Assembly: GCA_023457255.1 (NCBI GenBank)
Contig: JAEWMB010000039.1
Location: 73,442-137,441 of the forward strand
DNA: 64,000 bases
DNA from: Bacillota bacterium
GTDB taxonomy: Bacteria > Bacillota > Clostridia > Lachnospirales > Lachnospiraceae
Reading direction: 5' to 3'
The translations under genes were made by a program, and so were the position numbers. A model generated the notes under the pieces. The model made no database searches and had not been told where the DNA came from. It saw nothing but the letters and a program-made list of their open reading frames with translations. Of this stretch, positions 26,881 through 36,281 are shown piece after piece; the first letter of the stretch is position 1, and the number at the start of each line of letters is the position of its first letter.

Positions 26881-28743
26881 TTATATTTTAGTTTTTTTTA
26901 TCATTTCAACAAATTCTGAATTTTTACTCGTATTGAAAAACATTTGTATAATTCGCTCTACCGCATCTTCCGACCTAAGACCATTCAATGCCTTTCTCAT
27001 AAGATAATTTGCTTCCATCTCGGCTGGTGATAATAATAGATCATCACGGCGTGTGCTGGACTTTGGCAGATCAATTGCCGGGAAGATTCGCTTTTCAGAT
27101 AAACTGCGATCCAGCACAAGCTCCATATTACCGGTTCCCTTAAATTCTTCAAACACAACATCATCCATACGGCTGCCTGTTTCAACCAAGGCTGTTGCCA
27201 GGATGGTTAAACTTCCGCCCTCTCTCATATTTCTTGCCGCTCCGAAGAACCTCTTAGGCATATGAAGTGCTGCCGGATCAAGACCGCCGGATAATGTACG
27301 TCCGCTTGCCTGCACAGTTAAGTTATAGGCTCTTGCAAGTCTCGTGATACTATCTAATAAAATTACAACATCTTTCTTATGTTCTACCAAACGCTTTGCA
27401 CGTTCAATCACCATCTCAGACACTCGTTTATGATTCTCCGGTAATTCATCGAAGGTTGAGTAGATCACTTCGACGTTCCCGCCTTCAATTGATTCTTTCA
27501 TATCGGTAACTTCTTCCGGCCGCTCATCAATTAACAATATAATCAAATGCATCTCAGGGTGATTTTTAGTAATAGCCCTGGCAACCTGCTTTAATAAGGT
27601 AGTTTTACCCGCTTTAGGCTGGGATACAATCATCCCTCTTTGCCCTTTGCCAATTGGTGATATTAAATCAACCATACGCATTGCCACCTGACAGCCAGGC
27701 GTTTCAAGATGAATTCTCTCATTTGGAAAGATTGGGGTTAAATCTTCGAATTTCTTACGTTTTACCGCCTCGGACGGATGTAGTCCGTTAATGTATTTGA
27801 TATAGAGAAGAGCACTGAATTTTTCGTTCTGATTTCGTATTCTAGTATTTCCTACAATGATATCACCAGTTTTTAGATTAAATCTTCGAATCTGTGCCGG
27901 AGAAACATAAACATCGTTTTCACCAGGTAAAAAGTTATCGCATCGGATAAATCCATATCCGTCGGATAACACTTCTAAAATTCCTTCCTTGGTTTCACCG
28001 GAATCTAATTGCTCCATATCCATCGGCACTTTCTCTTCTTGCTGATTTATCTGTGAAAGAAATCGTTCCGATGAGGAAGTTGTATGATAGCCTGCCTCGG
28101 TGGCTTGGTTTCCGTTATTTTCTCCTGCCGGATTTATTCTAACTACCCGATCTGATTCAGAATACCCACGGTTTTCATTAAATCTGCGGTTATCCGCCGG
28201 TCTGCGATTATCCATCGTTCTGCGGTTATCATAATTTCTTATCATCTCATTGTTACGGTTGTCACTGCTTCTATTTTCATTACTTCTACTATTACTATCA
28301 TTTAACCGGTTTTCGTTGATTCTATTCTCCAAATTACGGTTTTCCATGCTCCGACCTTCATTACTTCGATAACTCTCACTCATTCGGCCATTATCATTTC
28401 CCCTAGTTTCGGTTGCTTTTGTTATTTCGTGCGGACGGCTCTGCTCCGGTACCCTGCGTATCACATTATTTCGATTTTCTTGGGTATGAGAAGATCCCAT
28501 AGTACGGTTTTCTAAAACCTGCTTTGTATCTCCTGTTGCTTTTTTACTTTCATCCATCCCGGGCTTTATAGCTTTCTCATCCGTACTTTTATTTATGGAG
28601 TCTTCTGATTCTTGTCCGTTCTCCAATGCATTCAATGCATCAATCAGTTCCTGCTTGCGCAATGCGGTAATGCTTTTCATTCCCTTTTCTTTCGCAATGT
28701 CACGCAATTCAGAAAGCGATTTTGTTTTATACAAATTACTCAT
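26881..28743 (-). CDS. rho: Transcription termination factor Rho with long Asn/Arg-rich insertion
   Basis: Rho is the hexameric RNA helicase that ends transcription of untranslated RNA. The 620-residue protein has an N-terminal Rho_N/SAP-like helix bundle (SLSELRDIAKEKGMKSITALRKQELIDAL split over residues 9-37), then about 190 residues of disordered sequence with many Asn-Arg and Glu-Asn-Arg units (about 50-235), the cold-shock RNA-binding domain (GILEVLSDGYGFIRCDNFLPG from about 252), and the ATPase with the Walker A segment QPKAGKTTLLKQV, LLIDERPEEVTDM, and LLDSITRLARAYN. Without the insertion it would match the usual length near 420. The core is complete, so it should be functional. The insertion may affect RNA binding or assembly. 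Confidence 0.96.
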   Translation of the reverse strand: MSNLYKTKSLSELRDIAKEKGMKSITALRKQELIDALNALENGQESEDSINKSTDEKAIKPGMDESKKATGDTKQVLENRTMGSSHTQENRNNVIRRVPEQSRPHEITKATETRGNDNGRMSESYRSNEGRSMENRNLENRINENRLNDSNSRSNENRSSDNRNNEMIRNYDNRRTMDNRRPADNRRFNENRGYSESDRVVRINPAGENNGNQATEAGYHTTSSSERFLSQINQQEEKVPMDMEQLDSGETKEGILEVLSDGYGFIRCDNFLPGENDVYVSPAQIRRFNLKTGDIIVGNTRIRNQNEKFSALLYIKYINGLHPSEAVKRKKFEDLTPIFPNERIHLETPGCQVAMRMVDLISPIGKGQRGMIVSQPKAGKTTLLKQVARAITKNHPEMHLIILLIDERPEEVTDMKESIEGGNVEVIYSTFDELPENHKRVSEMVIERAKRLVEHKKDVVILLDSITRLARAYNLTVQASGRTLSGGLDPAALHMPKRFFGAARNMREGGSLTILATALVETGSRMDDVVFEEFKGTGNMELVLDRSLSEKRIFPAIDLPKSSTRRDDLLLSPAEMEANYLMRKALNGLRSEDAVERIIQMFFNTSKNSEFVEMIKKTKI

Positions 28744-28933
28744 TCATTCTGCTCCTTTTATTAAACTAATCTATCTTAGGATTTGTTGAGAAATGATATA
28801 GAAAAAATGATGTGTCCTAGAGACAATTCTTGTGATAGTTTTATTATACACTATTTGTTAAAAAAGAAAAGTATTATTTTTAACAGCCTTAAACCACATG
28901 AGATTGTACTATTTTTATTCCCAAGCTTTCAAC

Positions 28934-28994
28934 TTGATTTAGCCTGTACTAAGTGTTATTATTATGAAAGTATAGCCCTCAGATTTGAGGGCTA
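28934..28994 (+). promoter_or_regulatory. Promoter and 5' hairpin for malic enzyme gene
   Basis: TTGATT (28934-28939), a 17-bp spacer and TATTAT (28957-28962) form a good sigma-A promoter. The predicted transcript start near 28969 is followed at once by a 9-bp stem TAGCCCTCA/TGAGGGCTA (28973-28994), which could protect the 5' end of the mRNA. Confidence 0.7.
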
Positions 28995-29051
28995 TGATAG
29001 AAAATCTATAATTATTCCCGAAATTAATACACAAAGTTTGGAGGAAGTGTT

Positions 29052-30203
29052 ATGACGCTTAACGAAAAAGCACTCAAATTGCACGAAGAATGGAACGGTA
29101 AATTAGCAACAACTTCAAAATGCCAGGTAAAATCAAGAGAAGATTTAGCATTAGCCTATACTCCTGGTGTAGCAGAGCCTTGTAAAGTAATCGCAAATGA
29201 TACGGAGGCTGCTTATAAATACACGATCAAAGCAAATACTGTAGCAGTAGTTAGCGATGGTAGTGCCGTTCTTGGTCTTGGCAATATTGGTGCTCATGCA
29301 GCAATGCCTGTTATGGAAGGAAAATGTGTCCTTTTTAAAGAATTCGGCGGCGTTAATGCATTTCCTATTTGTTTAGATACACAAGATAGCGAAGAAATTA
29401 TTAAAACTATCCTTCATATTGCACCCGCTTTTGGCGGAATTAATCTGGAAGATATCTCTGCACCAAGATGTTTTGAAATTGAAGCCAGATTAAAAGAGAA
29501 GCTCTCAATTCCTGTCTTTCATGATGATCAGCATGGAACCGCAATCGCTGTGCTTGCCGGTATCATCAATGCCTTAAAAATAACCAATAAGAAAAAAGAA
29601 GACTGTAAAGTCACTATCAATGGTGCCGGCAGCGCAGGAATCGCTATCGCAAAGCTTCTATTAAGTTATGGATTCCGACATCTTATTCTATGCGATAAAA
29701 CTGGAATTCTTTCAAAACAGACGGAGAATCTAAATTGGATGCAAAAAAAAATGATGGAGGTAACAAACCTGGATGGAGTTAACGGGACACTTTCAGACGC
29801 CTTAAAAGGTGCCGATATCTTTATTGGGGTTTCTGCTCCTAATATCGTTACTCCTGATATGGTTTCTTCTATGAACAAAGATTCTATACTATTTGCGATG
29901 GCAAATCCTGTTCCGGAAATAATGCCGGATCTTGCTAAGAAAGCCGGGGCAAAAGTCGTTGGTACCGGAAGAAGTGATTTTCCGAATCAAGTGAATAATG
30001 TAATTGTATTCCCCGGGATCTTTAAAGGAGCTTTGGAAGGACGGGCAACTCAGATTACGGAAGAAATGAAACTTGCCGCCGCAAAAGCAATCGCCGGCTT
30101 AGTAAGCGATGCGGAATTAAATGAAGATTTTATAATGCCGGAGGCATTTGATAAGCGTGTTTGCAAAGCCGTAAGTAATGCTGTGAAATCCTATATAAAA
30201 TAG
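29052..30203 (+). CDS. NAD(P)-dependent malic enzyme
   Basis: Malic enzyme oxidatively decarboxylates malate to pyruvate. The 383-residue protein is the short bacterial form without a phosphotransacetylase domain. LAYTPGVAEPCKVI (about residues 35-48) includes the conserved Tyr; TVAVVSDGSAVLGLGNIG is the family signature; the catalytic Lys and Asp lie around EGKCVLFKEF and VFHDDQHGTA (metal-binding Asp pair); INGAGSAGIAIAKLL is the dinucleotide-binding motif. A GAGG site precedes the ATG. It is the first of four plus-strand genes here, with its own promoter; a hairpin at 30271-30297 separates it from the next gene. NAD versus NADP preference is not settled. Confidence 0.95.
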   Translation: MTLNEKALKLHEEWNGKLATTSKCQVKSREDLALAYTPGVAEPCKVIANDTEAAYKYTIKANTVAVVSDGSAVLGLGNIGAHAAMPVMEGKCVLFKEFGGVNAFPICLDTQDSEEIIKTILHIAPAFGGINLEDISAPRCFEIEARLKEKLSIPVFHDDQHGTAIAVLAGIINALKITNKKKEDCKVTINGAGSAGIAIAKLLLSYGFRHLILCDKTGILSKQTENLNWMQKKMMEVTNLDGVNGTLSDALKGADIFIGVSAPNIVTPDMVSSMNKDSILFAMANPVPEIMPDLAKKAGAKVVGTGRSDFPNQVNNVIVFPGIFKGALEGRATQITEEMKLAAAKAIAGLVSDAELNEDFIMPEAFDKRVCKAVSNAVKSYIK

Positions 30204-30270
30204 TTTATCCTGCTTCTCAGAAGAGGAGAAACAGCCACCGATAAAGCGCTTCAGGCACCATAAAATTGGT

Positions 30271-30297
30271 AATCGGAACATACCTTTTGTTCCGATT
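30271..30297 (+). terminator. Weak stem-loop after malic enzyme gene
   Basis: AATCGGAACA (30271-30280) pairs perfectly with TGTTCCGATT (30288-30297) around a 7-nt loop. No U-run follows, and the next gene starts 19 bp later, so it may only reduce readthrough. Confidence 0.5.
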
Positions 30298-30315
30298 ATA
30301 TTAAGGACGGATATT

Positions 30316-31257
30316 ATGGATTTATGGAAGGGAAAACGTTATTACTCCTTAGATGCTTATTATAAAGATCAATTCGGTGATAAGGTTTATAAACTATCCT
30401 TAGATGGTGGCATGACTTGTCCAAATCGAGATGGAACTTTAGGAAGGGGTGGCTGCATCTTTTGCAGTTCGGGTGGTTCCGGTGATTTTGCCGCCAGTAG
30501 GGACCTATCCATTACTGAGCAAATTAAGACAGCCAAAGAAAAGGTAGCAAATAAAGTGAAAAGTAACCGTTATGTTGCCTACTTTCAAGCATATACCAAT
30601 ACTTATGCACCGGTTAGCTATCTTCGCTCCATCTTTACAGAAGCGATAAATCATAAAGACATCGCAGCTCTTTCGATTGCTACCAGACCTGATTGTTTAC
30701 CGGATGAAGTACTAGGGCTTTTGTCAGAATTAAGTCAAAAGAAACCTGTTTCTATCGAACTAGGTCTTCAAACGATACATGAAAACAGTGCTAAGTTAAT
30801 TCGGCGTGGATACTCCCTTCCTGTTTTTGATGAGGTGATAAATCGATTGCATCAGATAAATATTCCGGTGATCGTTCATATTATTCTTGGTCTCCCCGGT
30901 GAAACAAAGGAAATGATGCTCTCTACCGTAGACTATTTGGCAAAGCTTCCAATACACGGTATCAAGCTGCAGCTTATGTATGTTTTAAAAAACACCGAAC
31001 TGGAGACCCTCTATGAAAAGGATTCAAAACTGTTTTCGCTCCTACAGTTAGAAGATTACATCGACGTTCTTACCGAATGTTTAGAGCGCCTGCCGCCTCA
31101 TATTGTTATACACAGAATAACCGGAGACGGCCCAAAAAATTTATTGATCGCACCAAGATGGAGCGCTAACAAACGCTTAGTTTTAAATACAATTCAGAAG
31201 GAATTAAAGAGACGAGATTCTTATCAAGGAAAATACATTCGAACCAAACTCGAATAG
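30316..31257 (+). CDS. YtqA-like radical SAM protein (TIGR01212 family)
   Basis: This 313-residue radical SAM protein has the unusual cluster motif of the TIGR01212/YtqA family: GGMTCPNRDGTLGRGGCIFC near residue 33-52, with a long gap before the CxxC pair. YFQAYTNTYAPVSYLRSIF, ALSIATRPDCLPDEVL, SIELGLQTIHENSAKLIRRGY, and HIILGLPGETKEMM follow in the usual order of the Elp3-like barrel. Relatives in Firmicutes are linked to tRNA modification, but the exact reaction is not known to me. It is not related to the peptide-modifying SPASM enzymes encoded 7 kb away, since it lacks a C-terminal Cys-rich domain. The DUF4364 gene follows after 14 bp. Confidence 0.92.
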   Translation: MDLWKGKRYYSLDAYYKDQFGDKVYKLSLDGGMTCPNRDGTLGRGGCIFCSSGGSGDFAASRDLSITEQIKTAKEKVANKVKSNRYVAYFQAYTNTYAPVSYLRSIFTEAINHKDIAALSIATRPDCLPDEVLGLLSELSQKKPVSIELGLQTIHENSAKLIRRGYSLPVFDEVINRLHQINIPVIVHIILGLPGETKEMMLSTVDYLAKLPIHGIKLQLMYVLKNTELETLYEKDSKLFSLLQLEDYIDVLTECLERLPPHIVIHRITGDGPKNLLIAPRWSANKRLVLNTIQKELKRRDSYQGKYIRTKLE

Positions 31258-31271
31258 AAGGGAGAACAGCA

Positions 31272-31793
31272 ATGCAAGCGGAAACTCTGATGCTTTATAA
31301 ATTAATCGTACTTTATATCTTAGACAAGGTGGACTTTCCACTCACCAATGGTCAATTAACTAATTTTATACTGGAAAAAGAATATACGAATTACTTTAAT
31401 ATTCAGCAAACAATCTCAGAGTTAATTGACGATCACTACATTAATGCTGAGACAATTCGCAACAGCTCTCTTTATCAAATTACAGACTCCGGCAAGGAAA
31501 CGCTATCCTTCTTTTGCAATACAATTGCGCAAGCCATCCGCGACGACATTGATATTTATCTGAAAGAACACAAGTACAGTTTGCGTGAGGAGGTATCTAC
31601 TCTCGCAGATTATTACGAGGTAAAAAAGGATGAGTTTATTGCCCACCTCCGTGTTATGGAGGGCTCCAGTGCAATTATTGATTTAAAATTATCTGCCCCG
31701 ACAGAGAGGGAAGCAAACCTCATCTGCAACAATTGGAAGCAAAAAAGCTCCGATATCTATACTTATGTGATTTCATCGCTGATTTCAGATTAA
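31272..31793 (+). CDS. DUF4364 family protein
   Basis: This 173-residue cytoplasmic protein matches the DUF4364 pattern: LMLYKLIVLYILDKVDFPLTN at residues 5-25, then NYFNIQQTISELIDDHYI and LYQITDSGKETLSFF, which together read as a winged-helix domain of the PadR-like kind. The C-terminal half forms a mixed helix-strand region ending in KSSDIYTYVISSLI. Its fold suggests DNA binding, though no target is known to me. It is probably cotranscribed with the radical SAM gene 14 bp upstream. Confidence 0.88.
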   Translation: MQAETLMLYKLIVLYILDKVDFPLTNGQLTNFILEKEYTNYFNIQQTISELIDDHYINAETIRNSSLYQITDSGKETLSFFCNTIAQAIRDDIDIYLKEHKYSLREEVSTLADYYEVKKDEFIAHLRVMEGSSAIIDLKLSAPTEREANLICNNWKQKSSDIYTYVISSLISD

Positions 31794-31918
31794 TCTTGGG
31801 ATAGTCACAGGCAGTTTTCAATTCTTAAGCCATTCTGCGATAGATACGGTTTATCATCTAAAATGAAGCAAAGAGTGAAATCACCCTTTGTTCATATATA
31901 TTATTAGGAGGACCCACT

Positions 31919-32341
31919 ATGTTTGACCCAAATTGTTCTTACTGTGCCGAAGGCGAATTAGTAGCCAAATTCGGTATCAAAATCTGTGAATTACCTGCAT
32001 CCAAGGTTTATCTTTTCAAAGAGCAAAGCCATAAGGGAAGATGTATTGTCGCAAGTAAATTCCATGTAAGTGAAATCATTGAATTATCAGAGGAAGATCG
32101 TAATGCTTTTTTTGCAGATGTAAATAAGGTAGCTAACGCTATCCATCATGCTTTTCATCCCGATAAGGTGAATTACGGCGCATACGGTGATACCGGACAT
32201 CATCTTCATTTTCATCTTGTTCCTAAATATAAGGATGAGTTTGAATGGGGCGGCACATTTGCTATGGATCCCAAGCAAATAACACTTACCGATCAGGAAT
32301 ATGGAGAAATAATTGAAGCATTAAATTCAAACCTTTCATAA
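31919..32341 (+). CDS. HIT family protein
   Basis: This 140-residue histidine-triad protein is a likely nucleotidyl hydrolase or transferase acting on nucleoside phosphoramidates or dinucleoside polyphosphates. The C-terminal signature HHLHFHLVPKY (His-X-His-X-His followed by hydrophobic residues, near residues 101-111) contains the catalytic histidine. An N-terminal CSYCAEGELV segment may bind zinc, as in many HIT proteins. A good AGGAGG site precedes the ATG. The 125-bp gap before it holds a small CAAAG...CTTTG stem (31869-31890) and may carry its own promoter. Confidence 0.92.
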   Translation: MFDPNCSYCAEGELVAKFGIKICELPASKVYLFKEQSHKGRCIVASKFHVSEIIELSEEDRNAFFADVNKVANAIHHAFHPDKVNYGAYGDTGHHLHFHLVPKYKDEFEWGGTFAMDPKQITLTDQEYGEIIEALNSNLS

Positions 32342-32414
32342 TCTTCCCTCATTTCTAAGCCGTATTCTAAATTTGTGAATGCAGCACAGAGGATTCCTAC
32401 TTCTTTCTTGTTTA

Positions 32415-32481
32415 AAATTAAAAAGTGCATCAAAATGATTAGAATAGATTTCTATTCATCTTTGATACACTTTTTTAATTT
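32415..32481. terminator. Bidirectional terminator between HIT gene and RiPP operon
   Basis: AAATTAAAAAGTGCATCAAA pairs with a near-complement ending in CTTTTTTAATTT, with an inner AGAATAGA/TTCTATTC stem. The A- and T-rich flanks suit termination of both the plus-strand HIT gene and the minus-strand exporter operon. Confidence 0.85.
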
Positions 32482-32514
32482 AAAATTACAATTCAAAATA
32501 CCTTAAAATTTCTT

Positions 32515-34335
32515 TTAAGAATTATAGCTTTTCTCCTCCTGGTAATATTGCGCTTGCTTATTATATAACATGGCATAAAGACCAGCTTTTTGTGCCATTA
32601 ACTCTTTATGATTGCCGGACTCAGCAATACCCCCTTCCGATAAAACGATTATTTTGTCACAGAATTTGCAGGAAGACAACCGGTGAGAGATATAGATCGC
32701 TGTTTTACCACCAACCAATTCATGAAAATGTTCGTATATTTCACTTTCCGCTATCGGATCTAGTGCCGCAGTAGGTTCATCTAAAATCACAATTTTTGCA
32801 TCCTTATACAAGGCTCTCGCTATTGCTATTCTTTGCTGTTCTCCGCCGGAAGGTTCAAATCCATCTTCTTCAAAATAGTGATAGATTGCAGTATTTACTC
32901 CTTTTGGCAAGTCCCCAATCCGATTTTTTAAATTTACCTTCAAAATTGCATCCAACAACTTCGTTTCATTTCCTGTTTCTTGATTTAAGGTGATATTCTC
33001 ACCAACAGAGAAGGCAAGAAGCTTAAAATCCTGAAACACTACGCCTAATAACTTCATGTAATCTTCGTACCGATAGTTCTTTATATTCACTCCCTGCACT
33101 AAGATTTCACCATCAGTAACCTCATAAAGACGGCATAAGAGCTTAATTATTGTTGTTTTTCCTGCTCCATTTACTCCAACAATAGCAATATGCTCTCCGG
33201 ACTTAATTTGAAACGAAATATCCTGTAAGATTAACTTATCACTTCCCGGATAAGCAAAGGATACGTTCTTAAATTCAATGGCGGGTATTTCTTCAAAATC
33301 ACACTCGGTATTTCCTGAAAATAAGTGTTCCTTGATTGACATAAACGTCACGAATTCAAGCATAAAAAATCCTTTTTTTATTAATTCCTGCCATTGAGAT
33401 AATAAAGTATCTGCAGAATTTCCAAAGGTATCACAGGCATTTAAATACATGGTAAAGTCACCAATGCTGATGATTTTCTTAATTGCAAGATATCCAAGAT
33501 ATAGATAAGAGATACTGTTCCTTACCGTTGTAAGCATACGAATGCCAAGGTTATACTTTAATCCTTCCTCCGCTTGATTTTTCCATACCGTTGTAATACT
33601 TTGATTATACTGGTCTGCATTCTGAACCATCATCTCTTCTGCCTGATAGAGACGAATATCTTTCCCATAACGAAAGTCGGATAGTTTATAAAAGATATAA
33701 GAGAAAGCACGGTTTAAATCTGAAAATTGCCCGAAATATTTTCTTTGCAAAGCATTTTTTTTCGCATTCCACAAAGTATTTAAGCCGATATTTATAACAA
33801 TAATCAGTAAAAGAAGCGGTGAACCAAAGGCGAGGATTCCTATCACACCCAGGAGAGTTAATAAAGACGATAGCATAAGTGACAAGGTCTCTGTAATACC
33901 GCCGACACCTCCTGCCCACGACATTCCCGTCTTCGCTTTCTCGGCACGCTCTAGCATCTCTTTGTTTTCAGTGTTTTCATAATCCATCTTCATAATCTTA
34001 AGACCAAGCAAAGCATCAAAATGTTTTGTAAAATCATCTTGATAGGTTTTTGTTAAGGTCTCAGAAGTTATGGATATTAGGATTGAAATTATTAAGTTTA
34101 AGCATATCATCAGGGATACTATAAAAATTAAGTTTGGAATACGTCTCTCTTTTAATAATTCGTCAATCAGATATTTGGGAAATACGATCATAAGAAACGG
34201 TTGAACGGCATGGCATACTATATCAATAAGATAGAGAAAAAAGTATGATTTCCGATACTTCCATATCTCACTATATAGGTATCTTATCGTAATTTTTACT
34301 GCTTTCCCTGCAGAGATTGGTTTATCCGAATTCAT
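32515..34335 (-). CDS. ABC exporter half-transporter, second subunit (RiPP operon)
   Basis: This 606-residue protein has an N-terminal membrane domain with about six helices (residues 30-330) and a C-terminal ATPase: Walker A GVNGAGKTTIIKLLC near residue 388, a Q-loop in VVFQDFKLLAFSVGENI, a signature reading PSGGEQQRIAIARAL instead of the usual LSGGQ, Walker B KIVILDEPTAALDP, and the switch His in YISHRLSS. The start at 34335 follows an AGGAGG site and overlaps the end of the other half-transporter gene by 14 bp, so translation is coupled and a heterodimer is likely. There is no N-terminal C39 peptidase domain, so leader removal must be done elsewhere. It is the last gene of the peptide operon. 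Confidence 0.93.
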   Translation of the reverse strand: MNSDKPISAGKAVKITIRYLYSEIWKYRKSYFFLYLIDIVCHAVQPFLMIVFPKYLIDELLKERRIPNLIFIVSLMICLNLIISILISITSETLTKTYQDDFTKHFDALLGLKIMKMDYENTENKEMLERAEKAKTGMSWAGGVGGITETLSLMLSSLLTLLGVIGILAFGSPLLLLIIVINIGLNTLWNAKKNALQRKYFGQFSDLNRAFSYIFYKLSDFRYGKDIRLYQAEEMMVQNADQYNQSITTVWKNQAEEGLKYNLGIRMLTTVRNSISYLYLGYLAIKKIISIGDFTMYLNACDTFGNSADTLLSQWQELIKKGFFMLEFVTFMSIKEHLFSGNTECDFEEIPAIEFKNVSFAYPGSDKLILQDISFQIKSGEHIAIVGVNGAGKTTIIKLLCRLYEVTDGEILVQGVNIKNYRYEDYMKLLGVVFQDFKLLAFSVGENITLNQETGNETKLLDAILKVNLKNRIGDLPKGVNTAIYHYFEEDGFEPSGGEQQRIAIARALYKDAKIVILDEPTAALDPIAESEIYEHFHELVGGKTAIYISHRLSSCKFCDKIIVLSEGGIAESGNHKELMAQKAGLYAMLYNKQAQYYQEEKSYNS

Positions 34336-36163
34336 ATTTTTCCTCCTCTGCCGCATCTTTATAATACTTTGCTTGTGCCTCAAATAGCTTCGCATAATCT
34401 CCTTTTTGCCTCAGCAATTCTTCATGTGTTCCATATTCCCTTAATCTTCCTTCAAAAAATAATGCAATACGGTCGCAAAATCTTGTAGAAGCCAATCGAT
34501 GAGATATATAAACCGCAGTCTTTCCACCAATCAAGGTATCAAAGTCTTGGTATAATTGATATTCCGCTAATGCATCAAGGGCAGCCGTCGGTTCATCCAG
34601 CAGTACTACCAAAGCATCCTTATACAATGCACGAGCCAGTGCAAGCTTTTGCCGCTCTCCGCCAGATAAATCTACTCCATTCTCGTGAATAATTTTTAGT
34701 AGCTGTGTATGTACTCCTTCCGGCAATTCCTCTAACTTCTTCGTTAAACCTGCTCCTTTTAGTGCTTCTTCTGCCTTTAAGGTATCTGTCTCCTTTGGTG
34801 TCTTCATCGAAACATTTTCTGCCATTGGAAATGCATATAATTCCACATTCTGAAACACCGGAGAGAATAAAGAAAAATAATCCTCTTTATCAAACTCTCT
34901 GATGTCAATCCCATTTAGCAAAATCCTTCCTTCACTAGGTTCATACAGACGGCATAATAATTTAATCAGAGTTGATTTTCCAGCACCATTAACCCCGACA
35001 ACAGCAAGTTTTTCTCCACTTTTTATAGTAAAGCTTACCTCACGCAACGCATACATTTCTTGTCCTTCATAACGAAACGAAACCCTGTCAAATGTAAATT
35101 CGAGTTGTTTTCCTGCCTGGGAAGAAAGGAGCTCCTTTGTAGTTCGCAGGGCTTTTCTGCTCTCTTCATCGTACTCTAGGAATTCTCTAAAATCATTTAC
35201 TTCTGCCGATTGATTTTTCATGACAGCTACCTTCCAGAAAAACTCTTCCATCGCTATAGCAAAGCTCTTAACCGAAGCCAGATATAAAGTAAAATCGGCT
35301 ATGGAAAGATTTCTATACAAGACACTGTAGATTAACCAAGCATATAAAATACCCTCCTGAATCATTTTAAGAATCTGAATGATAGAGTGGCATCGAATCC
35401 AGAGATTGCGAGAGTATCGCAGTATTCTTTGCATCGCTTTATTTATATCGCACCAGCGTTCATAAATCCAATCTGCCATTTGATAGATACGAATATCCTT
35501 TGCATACTCAAAATCTTTTGTCATGGAATTAAAATAATGAAGCTTTCTAAAGTAAGGTGATAGAGCATCCCATACTTCTTCCTTATCTTTTTTCTTTGTC
35601 CTATCAATTGGAAGAAATTGAAGCAGAACAATTCCAAACATAAGAAGGACAAGCAGAGGATTTAAGGCAGATAATATTATTGCTGCTACCAGTGCCTGAA
35701 GAAAAAGAATCCCTAATTTTATAAAACTATGAATCATTCCTTCAATTCCTTTAGTTTCATCATTCACAGCATTCATAGCCCGGTAATATCCATTTAATAC
35801 GTTTGGATTCTCAAGTTTTTGATAGTCCATTGTTAATGTTTTTCTCATAATCTTAGTTAAGAAGCGCATACGGCAATGGATAATTCTCCACCATCCCTGA
35901 CTTTGTAAGATCCCGTTTATGAATTCAAGGAATAAGGTAATACCAGTATAGAGTAAGATCATTATGAATAAGTTATGAATCCCTTGACTTTGTTCTATTT
36001 GTTCAATCACAAGCTTAATCAATATCGGTACGAAGAAGATGCTGATTGCACTAAACAGCATATGAAACAATAGCATAGGAATCAAGGATCTCTGCCACTG
36101 CTTCATACTTCGATATAAAAATAGGATATTCTGGTCTACACGGTAATTCTTTCGCTCCCTCAT
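34322..36163 (-). CDS. ABC exporter half-transporter, first subunit (RiPP operon)
   Basis: This 613-residue half-transporter has about six membrane helices in residues 25-330 and a C-terminal ATPase: Walker A GVNGAGKSTLIKLLC near residue 390, signature LSGGERQKLALARAL, Walker B VVLLDEPTAALDA and switch His in YISHRLAS. These sites are canonical, whereas the partner has a degenerate signature, the usual asymmetric pattern of heterodimeric exporters. The start at 36163 follows GGAGG by 5 nt; a codon 12 bp upstream would overlap that site. There is no peptidase or cyclic-nucleotide domain. Placed after the biosynthetic genes, it probably exports the mature modified peptide, giving immunity or delivery. 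Confidence 0.93.
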   Translation of the reverse strand: MRERKNYRVDQNILFLYRSMKQWQRSLIPMLLFHMLFSAISIFFVPILIKLVIEQIEQSQGIHNLFIMILLYTGITLFLEFINGILQSQGWWRIIHCRMRFLTKIMRKTLTMDYQKLENPNVLNGYYRAMNAVNDETKGIEGMIHSFIKLGILFLQALVAAIILSALNPLLVLLMFGIVLLQFLPIDRTKKKDKEEVWDALSPYFRKLHYFNSMTKDFEYAKDIRIYQMADWIYERWCDINKAMQRILRYSRNLWIRCHSIIQILKMIQEGILYAWLIYSVLYRNLSIADFTLYLASVKSFAIAMEEFFWKVAVMKNQSAEVNDFREFLEYDEESRKALRTTKELLSSQAGKQLEFTFDRVSFRYEGQEMYALREVSFTIKSGEKLAVVGVNGAGKSTLIKLLCRLYEPSEGRILLNGIDIREFDKEDYFSLFSPVFQNVELYAFPMAENVSMKTPKETDTLKAEEALKGAGLTKKLEELPEGVHTQLLKIIHENGVDLSGGERQKLALARALYKDALVVLLDEPTAALDALAEYQLYQDFDTLIGGKTAVYISHRLASTRFCDRIALFFEGRLREYGTHEELLRQKGDYAKLFEAQAKYYKDAAEEEKYEFG

Positions 36164-36281
36164 CTTAACCTCCATGTACTGCCTTCCATAAAATTAGTTA
36201 CAAATTCAGCAGTTTTTCAGAAAATTACGTCTATCCTTCTGCTGATAAGTCTAAATCTTTATAATTTATCTCTCCTGCATA

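Noticed and set aside
30316..31257. YtqA-like radical SAM gene as part of the RiPP operon
   Set aside because: It is on the opposite strand, separated by a bidirectional terminator, and lacks a SPASM domain; it belongs to a housekeeping family.
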